From an uncultured Muribaculaceae bacterium (GTDB lineage: Bacteria; Bacteroidota; Bacteroidia; Bacteroidales; Muribaculaceae), in assembly GCA_947628305.1 (NCBI GenBank), contig CANQZG010000020.1, positions 1 to 63,272 on the forward strand: a DNA stretch of 63,272 nucleotides. Reading direction: 5' to 3'. Below, piece after piece: positions 37,926-47,841 of this stretch. Both the position numbers and the translations under genes were made by a program. The first letter of the stretch is position 1; each line of letters starts with the position of its first letter. A model generated the notes under the pieces. The model ran no database searches, was not told the DNA's origin, and saw only the letters and a list, made by a program, of their open reading frames with translations.

Positions 37926-39641
37926 ATGTGGCATAATCACATCGTACCGTTTTTTGTCGAGAATCCCAGTATGGCGATTTTTCTGACATTATTTCTCGGC
38001 TACCTTGTCGGCAAACTAAAATACAAGATGCTGACACTTGGCACTGTCACCAGTGTCCTCTTGGTGGGCGTAGTAATCGGAATCCTGTTTCCCGAGTTAA
38101 AAATCCAGCCACCGTTGAAGATGGTGTTTTTCCTCCTGTTCCTGTTCGCAATAGGCTACAGTGTAGGGCCGCAGTTCTTCCGAAGTTTCAAGAAGACAGG
38201 GTTACCACAGGTAATCTTTGCTGTCGTACTGTGTGTCGTCTGTCTCGCCGTCACATGGTTGTGCGCCAAAATAGCCGGATACAACGCCGGTGAGGCTGTC
38301 GGCCTATTTTCAGGCGCACAGACAATATCTGCCGTAATCGGTGTCGGACAACAGACAATCTCGGGACTCCATGTCGATGAATCGTCCAAACAGGCAATGG
38401 AGAATATAGTCCCCGTGATGTATGCCGTGACATACGTCTTCGGTACGGCCGGTTCGGCATGGATTATCGCGTTCATAGGCCCGCGTCTGATGGGCGGTTT
38501 TGCCAAATGCCGCCAGGACTGCCAGGACGAGGAGGCCCAGATGGGTGTCACACTTGTCGACCAACCGGGATATGCGTCATCGATGCGCGAAGTGTCGTTC
38601 CGTTGCTACAAGGTAACAAACGAGTGGTTCGACAACGGCAAGAAAGTGTCTGACTTCGAGTCATACGTCGCAGGACAAGGCCGTCGTCTTTTTGTAGACC
38701 GCATACGCCATAACGGCACTATTATAGACACCCCTTCGGCGGGACAGATAATCTATCCGGGTGATGAAGTCGTCTTGAGTGGCCGCCGTGACTACATAAT
38801 AGGAGAAGAATCATGGATTGGCCCGGAGGCACAGGACGACACCCTGCTCACATTCGCCATAAGGGTTCAGCCTGTCATGGCCTCCGGAAAGGCTATCGAC
38901 GGCAAGACGGTGAAAGACCTCCTGGCGATGCCATGCATGCACGGGGTCAGCATACGCCAAATCAAACGACAGCAATCACTTGACATCCCGGTACGTGAAA
39001 ACACCGTCATAAACGGTGGCGACATGATTACGCTCGTAGGAATGCCTTACGACGTTGACACCGCCGCCAAAAGCATAGGCCGCGCGGCACGACAGACAAC
39101 CGCCACCGATATAATATACGTATCGCTCGGCATACTCGTCGGCGGTGTAATTGGTGTCCTTGCCGTCAACGCCGGCAATATACCTATTTCGCTCACTACT
39201 TCGGGTGGCGCATTGATTATGGGACTTGTCTTCGGATGGTGGCACAGCAAACGCCCCGACTACGGACAGATTCCACCTGCAGCCACATGGATATTCCGCG
39301 AACTTGGACTTAACATGTTCATCGCGTGTGTCGGACTGCAATGCGGGCCACACTTTGTACAAGGATTTGAACAGGTCGGCTGGATGCTGTTCGGCTGGGG
39401 TGCGATAGCGACCGCCATACCGCTCATCATCGGCATCCTGCTTGCCCGTTACGTATTTAAATTCCGTCCCGGCACTGCCTTGGGATGTGTCGCCGGGGCA
39501 CGCACCACCACGGCCGCCCTCGGTGCCGTCGAGGAGTCACTCCATTCCTCTGTTCCGGCCATGGGCTATGCAGTAACATACGCCGTCGGCAATACACTAT
39601 TAATACTATTCGGAGTCGTGATGGTGATACTATTCGCCTGA
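37926..39641 (+). CDS. aspT: Aspartate:alanine exchanger (AspT/YidE family)
   Basis: The 571-residue inner-membrane protein has two hydrophobic halves with the repeated family motif, seen as GYSVGPQFFRSF and GLQCGPHFVQGF. Two TrkA-C-like domains fill the middle loop at about 205-375. The second half has CVAGARTTTAALGAVEESLH. AspT swaps external aspartate for internal alanine and so builds membrane potential. The aspartate 4-decarboxylase gene follows by 44 bp, which makes aspartate the likely substrate. Confidence 0.9.
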   Translation: MWHNHIVPFFVENPSMAIFLTLFLGYLVGKLKYKMLTLGTVTSVLLVGVVIGILFPELKIQPPLKMVFFLLFLFAIGYSVGPQFFRSFKKTGLPQVIFAVVLCVVCLAVTWLCAKIAGYNAGEAVGLFSGAQTISAVIGVGQQTISGLHVDESSKQAMENIVPVMYAVTYVFGTAGSAWIIAFIGPRLMGGFAKCRQDCQDEEAQMGVTLVDQPGYASSMREVSFRCYKVTNEWFDNGKKVSDFESYVAGQGRRLFVDRIRHNGTIIDTPSAGQIIYPGDEVVLSGRRDYIIGEESWIGPEAQDDTLLTFAIRVQPVMASGKAIDGKTVKDLLAMPCMHGVSIRQIKRQQSLDIPVRENTVINGGDMITLVGMPYDVDTAAKSIGRAARQTTATDIIYVSLGILVGGVIGVLAVNAGNIPISLTTSGGALIMGLVFGWWHSKRPDYGQIPPAATWIFRELGLNMFIACVGLQCGPHFVQGFEQVGWMLFGWGAIATAIPLIIGILLARYVFKFRPGTALGCVAGARTTTAALGAVEESLHSSVPAMGYAVTYAVGNTLLILFGVVMVILFA

Positions 39642-39685
39642 CCCCACCCAGTATATACTATTATGAATCTTCATAACGAATTATC

Positions 39686-41320
39686 ATGGATAATCTAATC
39701 AACTCCCCCATCGACAAAGAGCTGTCGAAACTCTCGCCATTCGAACTTAAAGGCCGTATTATCGAGATGGCCAACGAAAAAGTCAAGAAAGCCGCCAATA
39801 CACTACTCAACGCAGGCCGTGGCAACCCCAACTGGGTGGCCGCCGAATCCCGCAACGCATTCTTCGCCCTCGGCCAGTTTGCAATGAGTGAATGCAACAG
39901 GGACTTCAGTCTTCCCGAAGGTATCGCCGGTGTCCCGCAGAAAAATGGCATCGCCATGAGATTTGAAGCATGGATTAAAGAGCACGCCTCTACATCGGGA
40001 GTGGATTTCCTGCGCAGAGCCTACGAATACTGCCTCGAGGAACTCGCCGTCGACCCTGACTCTCTCATCGAGGAATGGGCCGGCGGAATCATCGGGCACA
40101 ACTACCCCACCCCCCCGCGCATACTGACCTATACCGAGCAAATATGCCGTAAATATCTTGACTGGGCACTGGCAGCGGGTAATCCTCCAGCCGGGGTCAC
40201 CTTCGACCTCTTTGCCGTCGAAGGCTCGACAGCCGGGATGTGTTATGCCTTTGACGTTCTGAAACAGAATTTCCTGTTGAACAAAGGGGACTCCATCGCC
40301 ATAATGGTGCCTGTATTCACCCCTTACATCGAGATTCCGACACTATCGGAATTCAGCTATGACGTGCTCAATGTCAAGGCCGACACAATGAACGCCGATG
40401 GTCTGCACACATGGCAGTATGACCCCGCCGACATCGAGAAACTGAAGGACACCAAGTACAAGATGCTCTTTGTTGTCAATCCATCCAACCCACCGAGCTA
40501 TGCAATAGACGGCCCGACCATCGAGGCAATCAAGGAGGTTGTGAAAGAGAATCCCAACCTGATGATTCTGTCAGATGACGTCTACGGGACCTTTGTCGAG
40601 GGGTATCGAAGCCTTGTATCGGAACTTCCATACAACACAATGTCATGCTACTCGTTCTCGAAATATTTCGGCGCGACAGGATGGCGCGTGGCAGTGACAG
40701 CCGTGGCACAGGACAATGTGTTTGACCGTCTCCTCGCTTCGCTCCCCGATGACAAGAAGACCCTCTTGAACACCCGTTACCAGTCCCTGACAATGGATGT
40801 CCCGGGACTTAAGTTCATTGACCGTATGGTAGCCGAAAGCCGTCTCATCGCGCTGAACCACACGGCAGGCCTGTCCACCCCGCAACAGGTCCAGATGTCG
40901 ATGTTCGCCCTGTCATCCCTCATGGACAAAGACGAGGTCTATCACAAGCGCATGATTAAGATAATTCATGACCGCTATGACGCATTGTGGAAAAGTTTCG
41001 GATTCAAAATGCCGAACGACCCGCTCCGCGCCGATTATTATTCGGAAATCGACCTGCTTGTATGGGCCAAGAAATTATACGGACAGGAGTTTGCCGATTA
41101 CATAGACAAGACCTATAACCCCTTGGCGGCAGTATTCCGCCTGGCATCCGAGACAGGTAGCGTGGTATTGAACGGTGACGGTTTCGACGGGCCTAAGTGG
41201 AGCATCCGCGTGAGTCTCGCAAACCTGAACGAGGAGGATTTCGTTCGTCTCGGTGCAAACATACGCACAATACTCAACCAGTTTGCCGACGAGTGGAAAC
41301 AATCAAAAAGCAACGCATAA
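39686..41320 (+). CDS. aspD: Aspartate 4-decarboxylase / aspartate aminotransferase
   Basis: The PLP enzyme converts L-aspartate to L-alanine and CO2, with side transaminase activity. Family openings such as NAGRGNPNWVAAESRNAFFA are present. The PLP lysine is Lys326 in CYSFSKYFGATGWR. LFVVNPSNPPS and LMILSDDVYGTF are the other cofactor motifs. At 544 residues it is longer than ordinary aminotransferases, as expected for AspD. Pairing with AspT gives a proton-consuming decarboxylation cycle. Confidence 0.93.
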   Translation: MDNLINSPIDKELSKLSPFELKGRIIEMANEKVKKAANTLLNAGRGNPNWVAAESRNAFFALGQFAMSECNRDFSLPEGIAGVPQKNGIAMRFEAWIKEHASTSGVDFLRRAYEYCLEELAVDPDSLIEEWAGGIIGHNYPTPPRILTYTEQICRKYLDWALAAGNPPAGVTFDLFAVEGSTAGMCYAFDVLKQNFLLNKGDSIAIMVPVFTPYIEIPTLSEFSYDVLNVKADTMNADGLHTWQYDPADIEKLKDTKYKMLFVVNPSNPPSYAIDGPTIEAIKEVVKENPNLMILSDDVYGTFVEGYRSLVSELPYNTMSCYSFSKYFGATGWRVAVTAVAQDNVFDRLLASLPDDKKTLLNTRYQSLTMDVPGLKFIDRMVAESRLIALNHTAGLSTPQQVQMSMFALSSLMDKDEVYHKRMIKIIHDRYDALWKSFGFKMPNDPLRADYYSEIDLLVWAKKLYGQEFADYIDKTYNPLAAVFRLASETGSVVLNGDGFDGPKWSIRVSLANLNEEDFVRLGANIRTILNQFADEWKQSKSNA

Positions 41321-41340
41321 GGTCTCATTTATCCATAAAC

Positions 41341-41372
41341 AGTCAAGGCATACCGTTTTCGGTATGCCTTGA
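41341..41372. terminator. Bidirectional terminator
   Basis: AGTCAAGGCATACC and GGTATGCCTTGACT are perfect 14-bp arms around a loop containing TTTT, between converging aspD and the permease gene. Confidence 0.8.
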
Positions 41373-41375
41373 CTG

Positions 41376-42605
41376 TTATCTGACAAACTCAAATCCAATT
41401 TCGTTGACACGTCTCGCAACCGCCTCCGGGTCATGCTCGCCATCGACGGTGGCTGTGCCGTTGGCGAGGTCAACGCTGACCGACTTCACGCCGGGTATCG
41501 CCGAAAGATTCTTCTCAACGGTCATCTTGCAATGGGGGCAACTCATCCCCTTGATGTGATATTCTTTAGTCATTTCAGTTATTTTTATAGGTTTCTTTTT
41601 CAATATCGGCAGTAGGAACGCCACGGCAAGAAGCATGACAAGCAACGCCGAGCATGCCGTGTCAAACAACGAGAACTCCTGATGACACATCACCTTGTGA
41701 CCTCCTGCCAGCGGCAACACGAACCAATCGCGTGGAAGCAGATAATCAACCATGAGACCGAATGCGACAGCACCAACGATTATCGACGCAAGATAAATCA
41801 TCGCATTGCGTCTCCCCATCGTCTTGCCGACAACGGCTATGGACGCGAAATTAGCGGCGGGGCCGGCCATCAACAACACCAATGCCGTGCCGGGGGAAAG
41901 ACCTTTGAGCATCAGCGACATCGCAATGGGAATCGAACCGGTGGCGCACACATACATGGGCACGGACACCGCCACGACAGCCAACATGGCCACCAACGGA
42001 TAACGGTTTAGCGACACAAAGACCGACTCCGGGACAAAGACCGTTATCAATGTAGCGATTACAAGTCCGATGACAAGCCATTTGCCTATGCTCTGAACCA
42101 TGTTATAAAAACCGTACACCAAGGCATCCTTGGCTTTTTTCACCAGTCCACGCCTTGGGGACACCTCATCAATCGGACACGTGGCGTCAACACATTCATC
42201 GGCTTCCCTCTCGGCCGCACCTACCGCACATCCACCCGCCACAGCCGTAACGAGCGCGGCAACAGGACGGACAACAGCCATCGCCGGCCCGAGCATCGAC
42301 CAGGTCGCCGCGATTGAATCGACCCCGGTCTGCGGGGTCGCGATTAAAAACGACGAAGATGCGGCCCGTGACGCACCGTTACGGCGCATAGACACCGCCG
42401 TGGGGAGAACCCCGCATGAACACAGTGGCAATGGGACACCGAACAACGCAGCCTTGACCACCGAACGCCATCCTGTCCCTGACAGATGACGGCTCATAAT
42501 CCGCGAGGGGACAAACGAATAAAGTATACCCGCAATCAGGAAGCCTAACAGGATGTAAGGCGACATCTGATTGAGCATGTAAAGAAAGGTGCGTATCAAT
42601 TCCAT
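41376..42605 (-). CDS. Metal-efflux permease with C-terminal HMA domain (SO_0444-like)
   Basis: The first 330 residues form a DUF318/ArsP-type permease of about eight helices, with FGVPLPLCSCGVLPTAVSMR and a second half FVSLNRYPLVAMLAVVAVSV. The last 60 residues are an HMA domain with Cys356 and Cys359 in GMSCPHCKM. Proteins of this layout are annotated as Cu/Zn efflux transporters. An exact -7 match TAATTTTG (42617-42610) lies only 4 nt from the start. The AraC gene with its own CxxC domain lies just upstream on the same strand and probably controls it. Confidence 0.88.
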   Translation of the reverse strand: MELIRTFLYMLNQMSPYILLGFLIAGILYSFVPSRIMSRHLSGTGWRSVVKAALFGVPLPLCSCGVLPTAVSMRRNGASRAASSSFLIATPQTGVDSIAATWSMLGPAMAVVRPVAALVTAVAGGCAVGAAEREADECVDATCPIDEVSPRRGLVKKAKDALVYGFYNMVQSIGKWLVIGLVIATLITVFVPESVFVSLNRYPLVAMLAVVAVSVPMYVCATGSIPIAMSLMLKGLSPGTALVLLMAGPAANFASIAVVGKTMGRRNAMIYLASIIVGAVAFGLMVDYLLPRDWFVLPLAGGHKVMCHQEFSLFDTACSALLVMLLAVAFLLPILKKKPIKITEMTKEYHIKGMSCPHCKMTVEKNLSAIPGVKSVSVDLANGTATVDGEHDPEAVARRVNEIGFEFVR

Positions 42606-42660
42606 GATGCAAAATTACGAACCACGGCACAGACACACGTTACACAATTTGCAGAAAATG

Positions 42661-43242
42661 TTATATCTTGTCGAGCGGACAACGCCCGGGCGCGAGAGCC
42701 TTGTATTCGCTCGCCGTCATCCCGGTCTCGTCCTTGAAACGCCGGGAAAGATGGGCGACCGACGAGAAGCCGGTACGCCATGCGATTTCCGACAATGTCA
42801 GTTCTCCATAATCAAGCAACTCCTTGACATACTCGATTCTATGCGTCATCAGATACCGTTCCATGGTACGCCCCTCGACTGTCGAGAACACACGTGAGAC
42901 CGACTTATAATCGTCGAACTCCCGCGCCACAGCGACCGAAAGTTTAATATTGTCACCACCTCCATCGCGGGCAAGACGAGTGAGGAATATCTTGACACGC
43001 TCGACCATGCTGATGTCATCGTCCTCAATAAGTTCAAACCCGACATTTCTCAATTCCTTGTCGATGCGCCGGGACATCTCCACAGAGACATCCCCGGCTA
43101 TGACAACGTACCCAAGCCCCACATCGATGACATCGAGTCCGAGGTCATTAAAAATGTGTGTGACCGTCATAACACAACGGTCACACACCATATTCCTTAT
43201 GTCAAACCGCCTATTTGTTGGCGCGTTTGCGTTCAAGTTCAT
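42661..43242 (-). CDS. AraC-type regulator with N-terminal HMA-like CxxC domain
   Basis: The first 75 residues look like a heavy-metal-associated fold: FDIRNMVCDRCVMTV with Cys20 and Cys23, then a beta strand VIDVGLGYVVIAG. The C-terminal half is an AraC DNA-binding domain with LTLSEIAWRTGFSSVAHLSR and a MTASEYKAL end. The only start that keeps the first strand is ATG 43242, which overlaps the end of typA by 32 nt. The next ATG (MVCDRC) would cut the strand. The domain pair and the efflux gene 55 bp downstream suggest a metal sensor. That function is inferred. Confidence 0.82.
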   Translation of the reverse strand: MNLNANAPTNRRFDIRNMVCDRCVMTVTHIFNDLGLDVIDVGLGYVVIAGDVSVEMSRRIDKELRNVGFELIEDDDISMVERVKIFLTRLARDGGGDNIKLSVAVAREFDDYKSVSRVFSTVEGRTMERYLMTHRIEYVKELLDYGELTLSEIAWRTGFSSVAHLSRRFKDETGMTASEYKALAPGRCPLDKI

Positions 43243-45007
43243 CAAGAATTATTTTGCGCAGTCGTATATGGTTAGGGGTCACCTCGACATACTCATCCTC
43301 CTTGATATATTCCAACGCCTCCTCAAGGGAGAACACGACAGGGGGGACAATACGCGCCTTGTCATCAGCACCCGAAGCTCGCATGTTGGTAAGTTTCTTG
43401 GACTTGGTGACATTCACGACTATATCGTTCTCCTTGGCGTTCTCACCGACCACCTGGCCTGCATAAACCTCCTCCTGGGGGAAGATGAAGAAGCGTCCGC
43501 GGTCCTGCAGTTTGTCAATCGCGTAAGCGTAGGCCGTACCGGCCTCCATAGCGATTAGCGAGCCATTGGTGCGACGCTCTATGTCACCCTTCCATGGCTG
43601 ATATTCATGGAATCGGTGTGCCATGATAGCCTCCCCGGCCGATGCCGTCAGAACATTGTTACGCAATCCTATGATGCCACGCGAGGGAATGTAGAACTCC
43701 ATGTGCACACGTCCGTCCTGCGCCTCCATCGACACCATCTCGCCCTTGCGGCGCGTAACCATATCAATGATTTTGCTTGAGTATTCCTCGGTGACATTGA
43801 TTGTCAGCAACTCGACAGGTTCACATTTCTGCCCGTCGATTTCCTTTACAATAACCTGTGGTTGGCCCACCTGAAGCTCATACCCCTCACGGCGCATAGT
43901 CTCGATGAGGACTGACAGATGGAGCACACCGCGCCCGAACACCGTCCAGACATCCTCATGGTCAGCCTTAGTCACCCGCAACGCGAGATTGCGGTCAAGT
44001 TCCTTGGTAAGACGCTCCCCGATGTGACGCGAAGTCACATATTTACCGTCACGTCCGAAGAAAGGACTGTCGTTTATGGTGAACGTCATCGACATCGTAG
44101 GTTCGTCAATGGCTATGCGAGGCAGTGGTTCAGGGTTATTTAAGTCAGCCACCGTGTCACCGATTTCAAATCCCTCTATACCGACTAGAGCGCATATATC
44201 GCCGCTGCTTACACTCTGCACTTTTTTACGTCCCATTCCCTCGAACACGTGCAGTTCCTTGATGCGCTGTCTCACCGTCGAACCATCCTTCTTGCAGAGG
44301 GCGATATCCATCCCCTCACGCAATTCACCGCGATGCACGCGACCTATGGCGATACGGCCAACGTAGCTTGAGAAATCAAGCGATGTAATCAACATCTGTG
44401 GGTCGCCTTCAAGGGTCTTGGGTTCAGGGATATATTCTATTATGGCATCGAGAAGCGGTAGGATATTGTCGGTAGGCTTGTTCCAGTCGGTAGACATCCA
44501 CCCCTGCTTTGCCGAACCATATATTGTCGGGAAATCAAGCTGTTCCTCGGTGGCGTCAAGGCTGCACATCAGGTCAAACACCATCTCCTGCACCTCATCG
44601 GGACGGCAATTGGGTTTATCGACCTTGTTAATGACAACCACAGGCTTCAATCCCATCTCGATGGCCTTCTGCAACACGAAACGAGTCTGGGGCATAGGCC
44701 CTTCGAATGCGTCCACCAGCAACAGGCAGCCATCGGCCATGTTTAGCACACGCTCCACTTCCCCGCCGAAATCAGCGTGCCCCGGAGTGTCGATTATATT
44801 GATTTTATATCCGTTGTAGTCAATGGAAACGTTCTTTGAGAGGATGGTGATACCGCGCTCGCGCTCAAGGTCGTTATTGTCAAGGATAAGCTCCCCTGCC
44901 TCCTGGTTGTCACGGAACAGATGCCCCGCCAACAACATTTTGTCAACCACTGTCGTCTTGCCATGGTCCACATGTGCGATAATGGCAATGTTACGTATTT
45001 TCTGCAT
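43211..45007 (-). CDS. typA: Ribosome-associated GTPase TypA/BipA
   Basis: This translational GTPase helps ribosome assembly and stress growth. The G1 loop is AHVDHGKTTVVDKM, G3 is DTPGHADFGGEVER and G4 is VINKVDKPN. The EF-G-like domain V and the TypA-specific C-terminus (SAGEAIMAHRFHEYQPWKG) are present. Length is 598 residues, as usual. TAACTTTG (45037-45030) is a likely -7 box. Confidence 0.97.
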   Translation of the reverse strand: MQKIRNIAIIAHVDHGKTTVVDKMLLAGHLFRDNQEAGELILDNNDLERERGITILSKNVSIDYNGYKINIIDTPGHADFGGEVERVLNMADGCLLLVDAFEGPMPQTRFVLQKAIEMGLKPVVVINKVDKPNCRPDEVQEMVFDLMCSLDATEEQLDFPTIYGSAKQGWMSTDWNKPTDNILPLLDAIIEYIPEPKTLEGDPQMLITSLDFSSYVGRIAIGRVHRGELREGMDIALCKKDGSTVRQRIKELHVFEGMGRKKVQSVSSGDICALVGIEGFEIGDTVADLNNPEPLPRIAIDEPTMSMTFTINDSPFFGRDGKYVTSRHIGERLTKELDRNLALRVTKADHEDVWTVFGRGVLHLSVLIETMRREGYELQVGQPQVIVKEIDGQKCEPVELLTINVTEEYSSKIIDMVTRRKGEMVSMEAQDGRVHMEFYIPSRGIIGLRNNVLTASAGEAIMAHRFHEYQPWKGDIERRTNGSLIAMEAGTAYAYAIDKLQDRGRFFIFPQEEVYAGQVVGENAKENDIVVNVTKSKKLTNMRASGADDKARIVPPVVFSLEEALEYIKEDEYVEVTPNHIRLRKIILDELERKRANK

Positions 45008-45092
45008 AAACGATTGTATTTTCAGGGCGCAAAGTTACGTCTTTTTTCGCAAATATGAGTACCTTTGCGCGTTCAATTTAGCATATCACCAC

Positions 45093-46109
45093 ATGAGCAT
45101 CACGATATTGGGCATAGAGTCATCATGCGATGATACTTCGGCGGCCGTCATACGTGACGAAATCCTGTTAAGCAACGTAATAGCGAGTCAAGGGGTGCAT
45201 GCCGAATACGGCGGTGTCGTCCCTGAACTCGCATCGCGCGCCCACCAGCAGAACATAGTCCCCGTCATTGACACGGCGTTGAAACGCGCCGGGGTTGACC
45301 GACACGAACTGTCGGCCATCGCGTTCACCCGCGGGCCGGGCCTGTTGGGCTCTCTTTTGGTTGGCACATCGTTCGCCAAGGGATTGTCGCTTGCCCTGAG
45401 ATGCCCCATCGTGGACGTGAACCATCTTCACGCCCATGTCCTAAGCCATTTCATCAAGCGCACCCCCGATGACCGCGTACCGCAATATCCATTCCTGTGC
45501 CTCCTCATCTCGGGTGGCAACAGCCAGCTTGTGCTTGTCAAGGATTACAATAACATGGAAATACTCGGACGCACAATCGACGATGCCGCCGGCGAAGCGT
45601 TCGACAAATGCGCCAAAGTCATGGGACTCCCATATCCGGGCGGCCCTCACATCGACCGCCTTGCCGCCGAGGGCGACGCGACACGGTTCAAGTTCGCCAA
45701 ACCCCACATCGCCGGACTCGATTACAGTTTCAGCGGCCTTAAGACATCGTTCCTATACACCTTACGTGACATGAAAAAAGTCGATTCCGACTTTATCACA
45801 AACAATATCGCCGACCTCGCGGCATCGTTACAGAAAACCATCATCGACATACTGCTCGACAAACTCGACAAAGCCGTGCGCCAAACAGGGGTGAAGACTG
45901 TGGCGATAGGCGGAGGGGTGTCAGCCAATTCAGGGGTAAGAAACGCCGTCCAACAATATTGCGACACGCACGGATTGACAGCGTTCATCCCTGAACGTTC
46001 ATTCACAACCGACAACGCCGCAATGGTGGCAATCGCGGGATATTACAAATACCTCGACAAAAATTTCTGCCGGTATGATGAGACCCCGTATGCACGGGTG
46101 ATGGTTTAA
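45093..46109 (+). CDS. tsaD: tRNA threonylcarbamoyladenosine transferase TsaD
   Basis: TsaD moves threonylcarbamoyl to A37 of ANN-decoding tRNAs. The opening ILGIESSCDDTSAAV is diagnostic. Metal ligands His111 and His115 lie in NHLHAHVLSH and the C-terminal Asp in FTTDNAAMVA. The ATG at 45093 gives the normal 338-residue protein. An open frame extending back to 44823 lies opposite typA and is not coding. TACCTTTG at 45060-45067 is the probable -7 box. Confidence 0.97.
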   Translation: MSITILGIESSCDDTSAAVIRDEILLSNVIASQGVHAEYGGVVPELASRAHQQNIVPVIDTALKRAGVDRHELSAIAFTRGPGLLGSLLVGTSFAKGLSLALRCPIVDVNHLHAHVLSHFIKRTPDDRVPQYPFLCLLISGGNSQLVLVKDYNNMEILGRTIDDAAGEAFDKCAKVMGLPYPGGPHIDRLAAEGDATRFKFAKPHIAGLDYSFSGLKTSFLYTLRDMKKVDSDFITNNIADLAASLQKTIIDILLDKLDKAVRQTGVKTVAIGGGVSANSGVRNAVQQYCDTHGLTAFIPERSFTTDNAAMVAIAGYYKYLDKNFCRYDETPYARVMV

Positions 46110-46143
46110 TTAGGAATGTGGAATGAGGAATTAATAATCAGGA

Positions 46144-47397
46144 ATGGAAGTCACTGTTATTTCAATAGGCGATGAGCTGCTTGTGGGACAGGTCATCAAC
46201 ACCCTCGCCGCCGACATGGCGAGAATACTCGACACCCGCGGTTGGGAAATCCAACGCGTGCTGACCGTGGGGGACACCGAGGAGGCAATCACCAAAGCCG
46301 TCAAAGATGCGCTCGCGACAACTAAGGTTGTCATAACCACGGGAGGACTTGGTCCTACACGTGACGACATAACCAAGAAGGTGCTGTGTGACATATTCGG
46401 CGGAAAGCTCGTCGAAGACCCGGCAACGCTCGAGAATGTAAAGGACATAGTATCACGCCGCGGATTCCGCCTTAACGGACTGACCGCGGCGCAGGCCCTC
46501 GTACCGTCATCATGCCGGGTGATACAGAACCGCGTGGGAACAGCCCCGATAATGTGGTTTGAACGCGACGGCCACACCCTCGTCGCAATGCCGGGCGTAC
46601 CGTTCGAGACAACCGAGATGTTGAAACGCGAAGTGTTCCCCAAATTGCTTGAACACTATCCATCAGACATTTCCACCGCTCGCGCCACATTGATTGTCAC
46701 AGGATACACCGAGTCAGGACTCGCCGAGTACATCGCGAAGTGGGAGGACTCATTACCCGCACACCTGCATCTCGCCTATCTGCCACGCCCGGGACTTGTC
46801 AGGCTTAGAATCGATGGCCATCATCCCGACAGTTCATTCATCGACAGGGAGGTCAGACAGTACGCCGACTCACTACAGTCGCTGCTCGGCAACGCCGTTG
46901 TCGCAAAGGACGACCTCACCCCCGCCGAAATCCTGCTCAACATCTGTCGGGGCAAAGGTCTCTCACTCACGACCGCCGAAAGCTGCACCGGGGGCAACAT
47001 CGCGCATGAATTGACAATGGTGGCGGGATGCTCCGACGTATTCAACGGAGGCGTGGTCGCCTACAGCAACAACGTGAAAAAGAACCTGCTCGGTGTCAAG
47101 GCAGAGTCACTTGAACAACACGGTGCGGTGAGCATCCCCGTTGTAGAACAGATGGCACAGGGCGCATGCCATGCGACAAAGGCCGATGTTGCAGTCGCTA
47201 CATCGGGAATCGCAGGGCCTGGAGGAGCGACACCGGGCAAACCGGTGGGGACTGTGTGCATCGCGGTCGCCACACCGCGTGGCGTCATATCCTCGACCGA
47301 ACATTTCCCGGGCAACCGCAGCCGTGTAATCGACGCCGCCACAATCAAGGCTTTAACAATGGCAATCACCGCTTTAAACAGCGAGGGAGATTGTTAA
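46144..47397 (+). CDS. cinA: CinA-family protein (MoCF and NMN-deamidase domains)
   Basis: The N-terminal molybdopterin-binding-like domain begins VTVISIGDELLVGQVINT and contains VVITTGGLGPTRDDITKK. The C-terminal domain (from about residue 260) has TTAESCTGGNIAHEL and ATSGIAGPGGATPGKPVGT, the PncC/CinA amidohydrolase signature for NMN deamidation. Length (417) is standard. It begins 34 bp after tsaD and is probably co-transcribed. Confidence 0.95.
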   Translation: MEVTVISIGDELLVGQVINTLAADMARILDTRGWEIQRVLTVGDTEEAITKAVKDALATTKVVITTGGLGPTRDDITKKVLCDIFGGKLVEDPATLENVKDIVSRRGFRLNGLTAAQALVPSSCRVIQNRVGTAPIMWFERDGHTLVAMPGVPFETTEMLKREVFPKLLEHYPSDISTARATLIVTGYTESGLAEYIAKWEDSLPAHLHLAYLPRPGLVRLRIDGHHPDSSFIDREVRQYADSLQSLLGNAVVAKDDLTPAEILLNICRGKGLSLTTAESCTGGNIAHELTMVAGCSDVFNGGVVAYSNNVKKNLLGVKAESLEQHGAVSIPVVEQMAQGACHATKADVAVATSGIAGPGGATPGKPVGTVCIAVATPRGVISSTEHFPGNRSRVIDAATIKALTMAITALNSEGDC

Positions 47398-47412
47398 AGA
47401 ATCGTAAAAAGA

Positions 47413-47444
47413 TTTGTCCATCACGAAAAAATTTCGTTACTTTG
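47413..47444 (+). promoter_or_regulatory. Promoter of rpmB-rpmG-DUF4295
   Basis: TTTG at 47413-47416, a 20-nt spacer and TTACTTTG at 47437-47444 match the Bacteroidetes pattern with one mismatch. A leader of about 125 nt precedes rpmB, with room for ribosomal-protein feedback, but no fold was assigned. Confidence 0.65.
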
Positions 47445-47575
47445 CACTCGCTTTGTGGCTCATCCTGTAAAATGGCGTTGAAAGATGCGCTTCGCCGTGA
47501 TATGAGAACTGAGATGGCGGCCACCTAAGCCACCCCTTTTTAATATTAACAACATTAGAGATAATAACAACAGCC

Positions 47576-47830
47576 ATGTCAAAAGTTTGTCAAATCACAG
47601 GCAAGAAAGCGATGGTTGGCAACAACGTATCGCACTCTAAGCGTCGCACCAAGCGTCGGTTCAACGTCAACCTTTTCTCAAAGAAATTCTACTGGGTTGA
47701 ACAGGACATGTGGATTACCCTCACCCTCTCGGCCAACGGTCTCCGCATCATCAACAAGAAAGGCCTCGACGCTGCCATCAAGGAAGCCGCAGCCAAAGGT
47801 TATCTAACTCAAATCAAAACAATAGCATAA
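47576..47830 (+). CDS. rpmB: 50S ribosomal protein L28
   Basis: The 84-residue protein opens [20 protein letters not shown] and has [15 protein letters not shown], typical of L28. Only one Cys is present, so it is the zinc-free form. rpmG follows by 11 bp. Confidence 0.97.
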   Translation: MSKVCQITGKKAMVGNNVSHSKRRTKRRFNVNLFSKKFYWVEQDMWITLTLSANGLRIINKKGLDAAIKEAAAKGYLTQIKTIA

Positions 47831-47841
47831 TATAAAGAAAG

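Noticed and set aside
44823-45092. Upstream extension of the tsaD reading frame
   Set aside because: It runs opposite typA, has no TsaD similarity, and the usual family start is at 45093.
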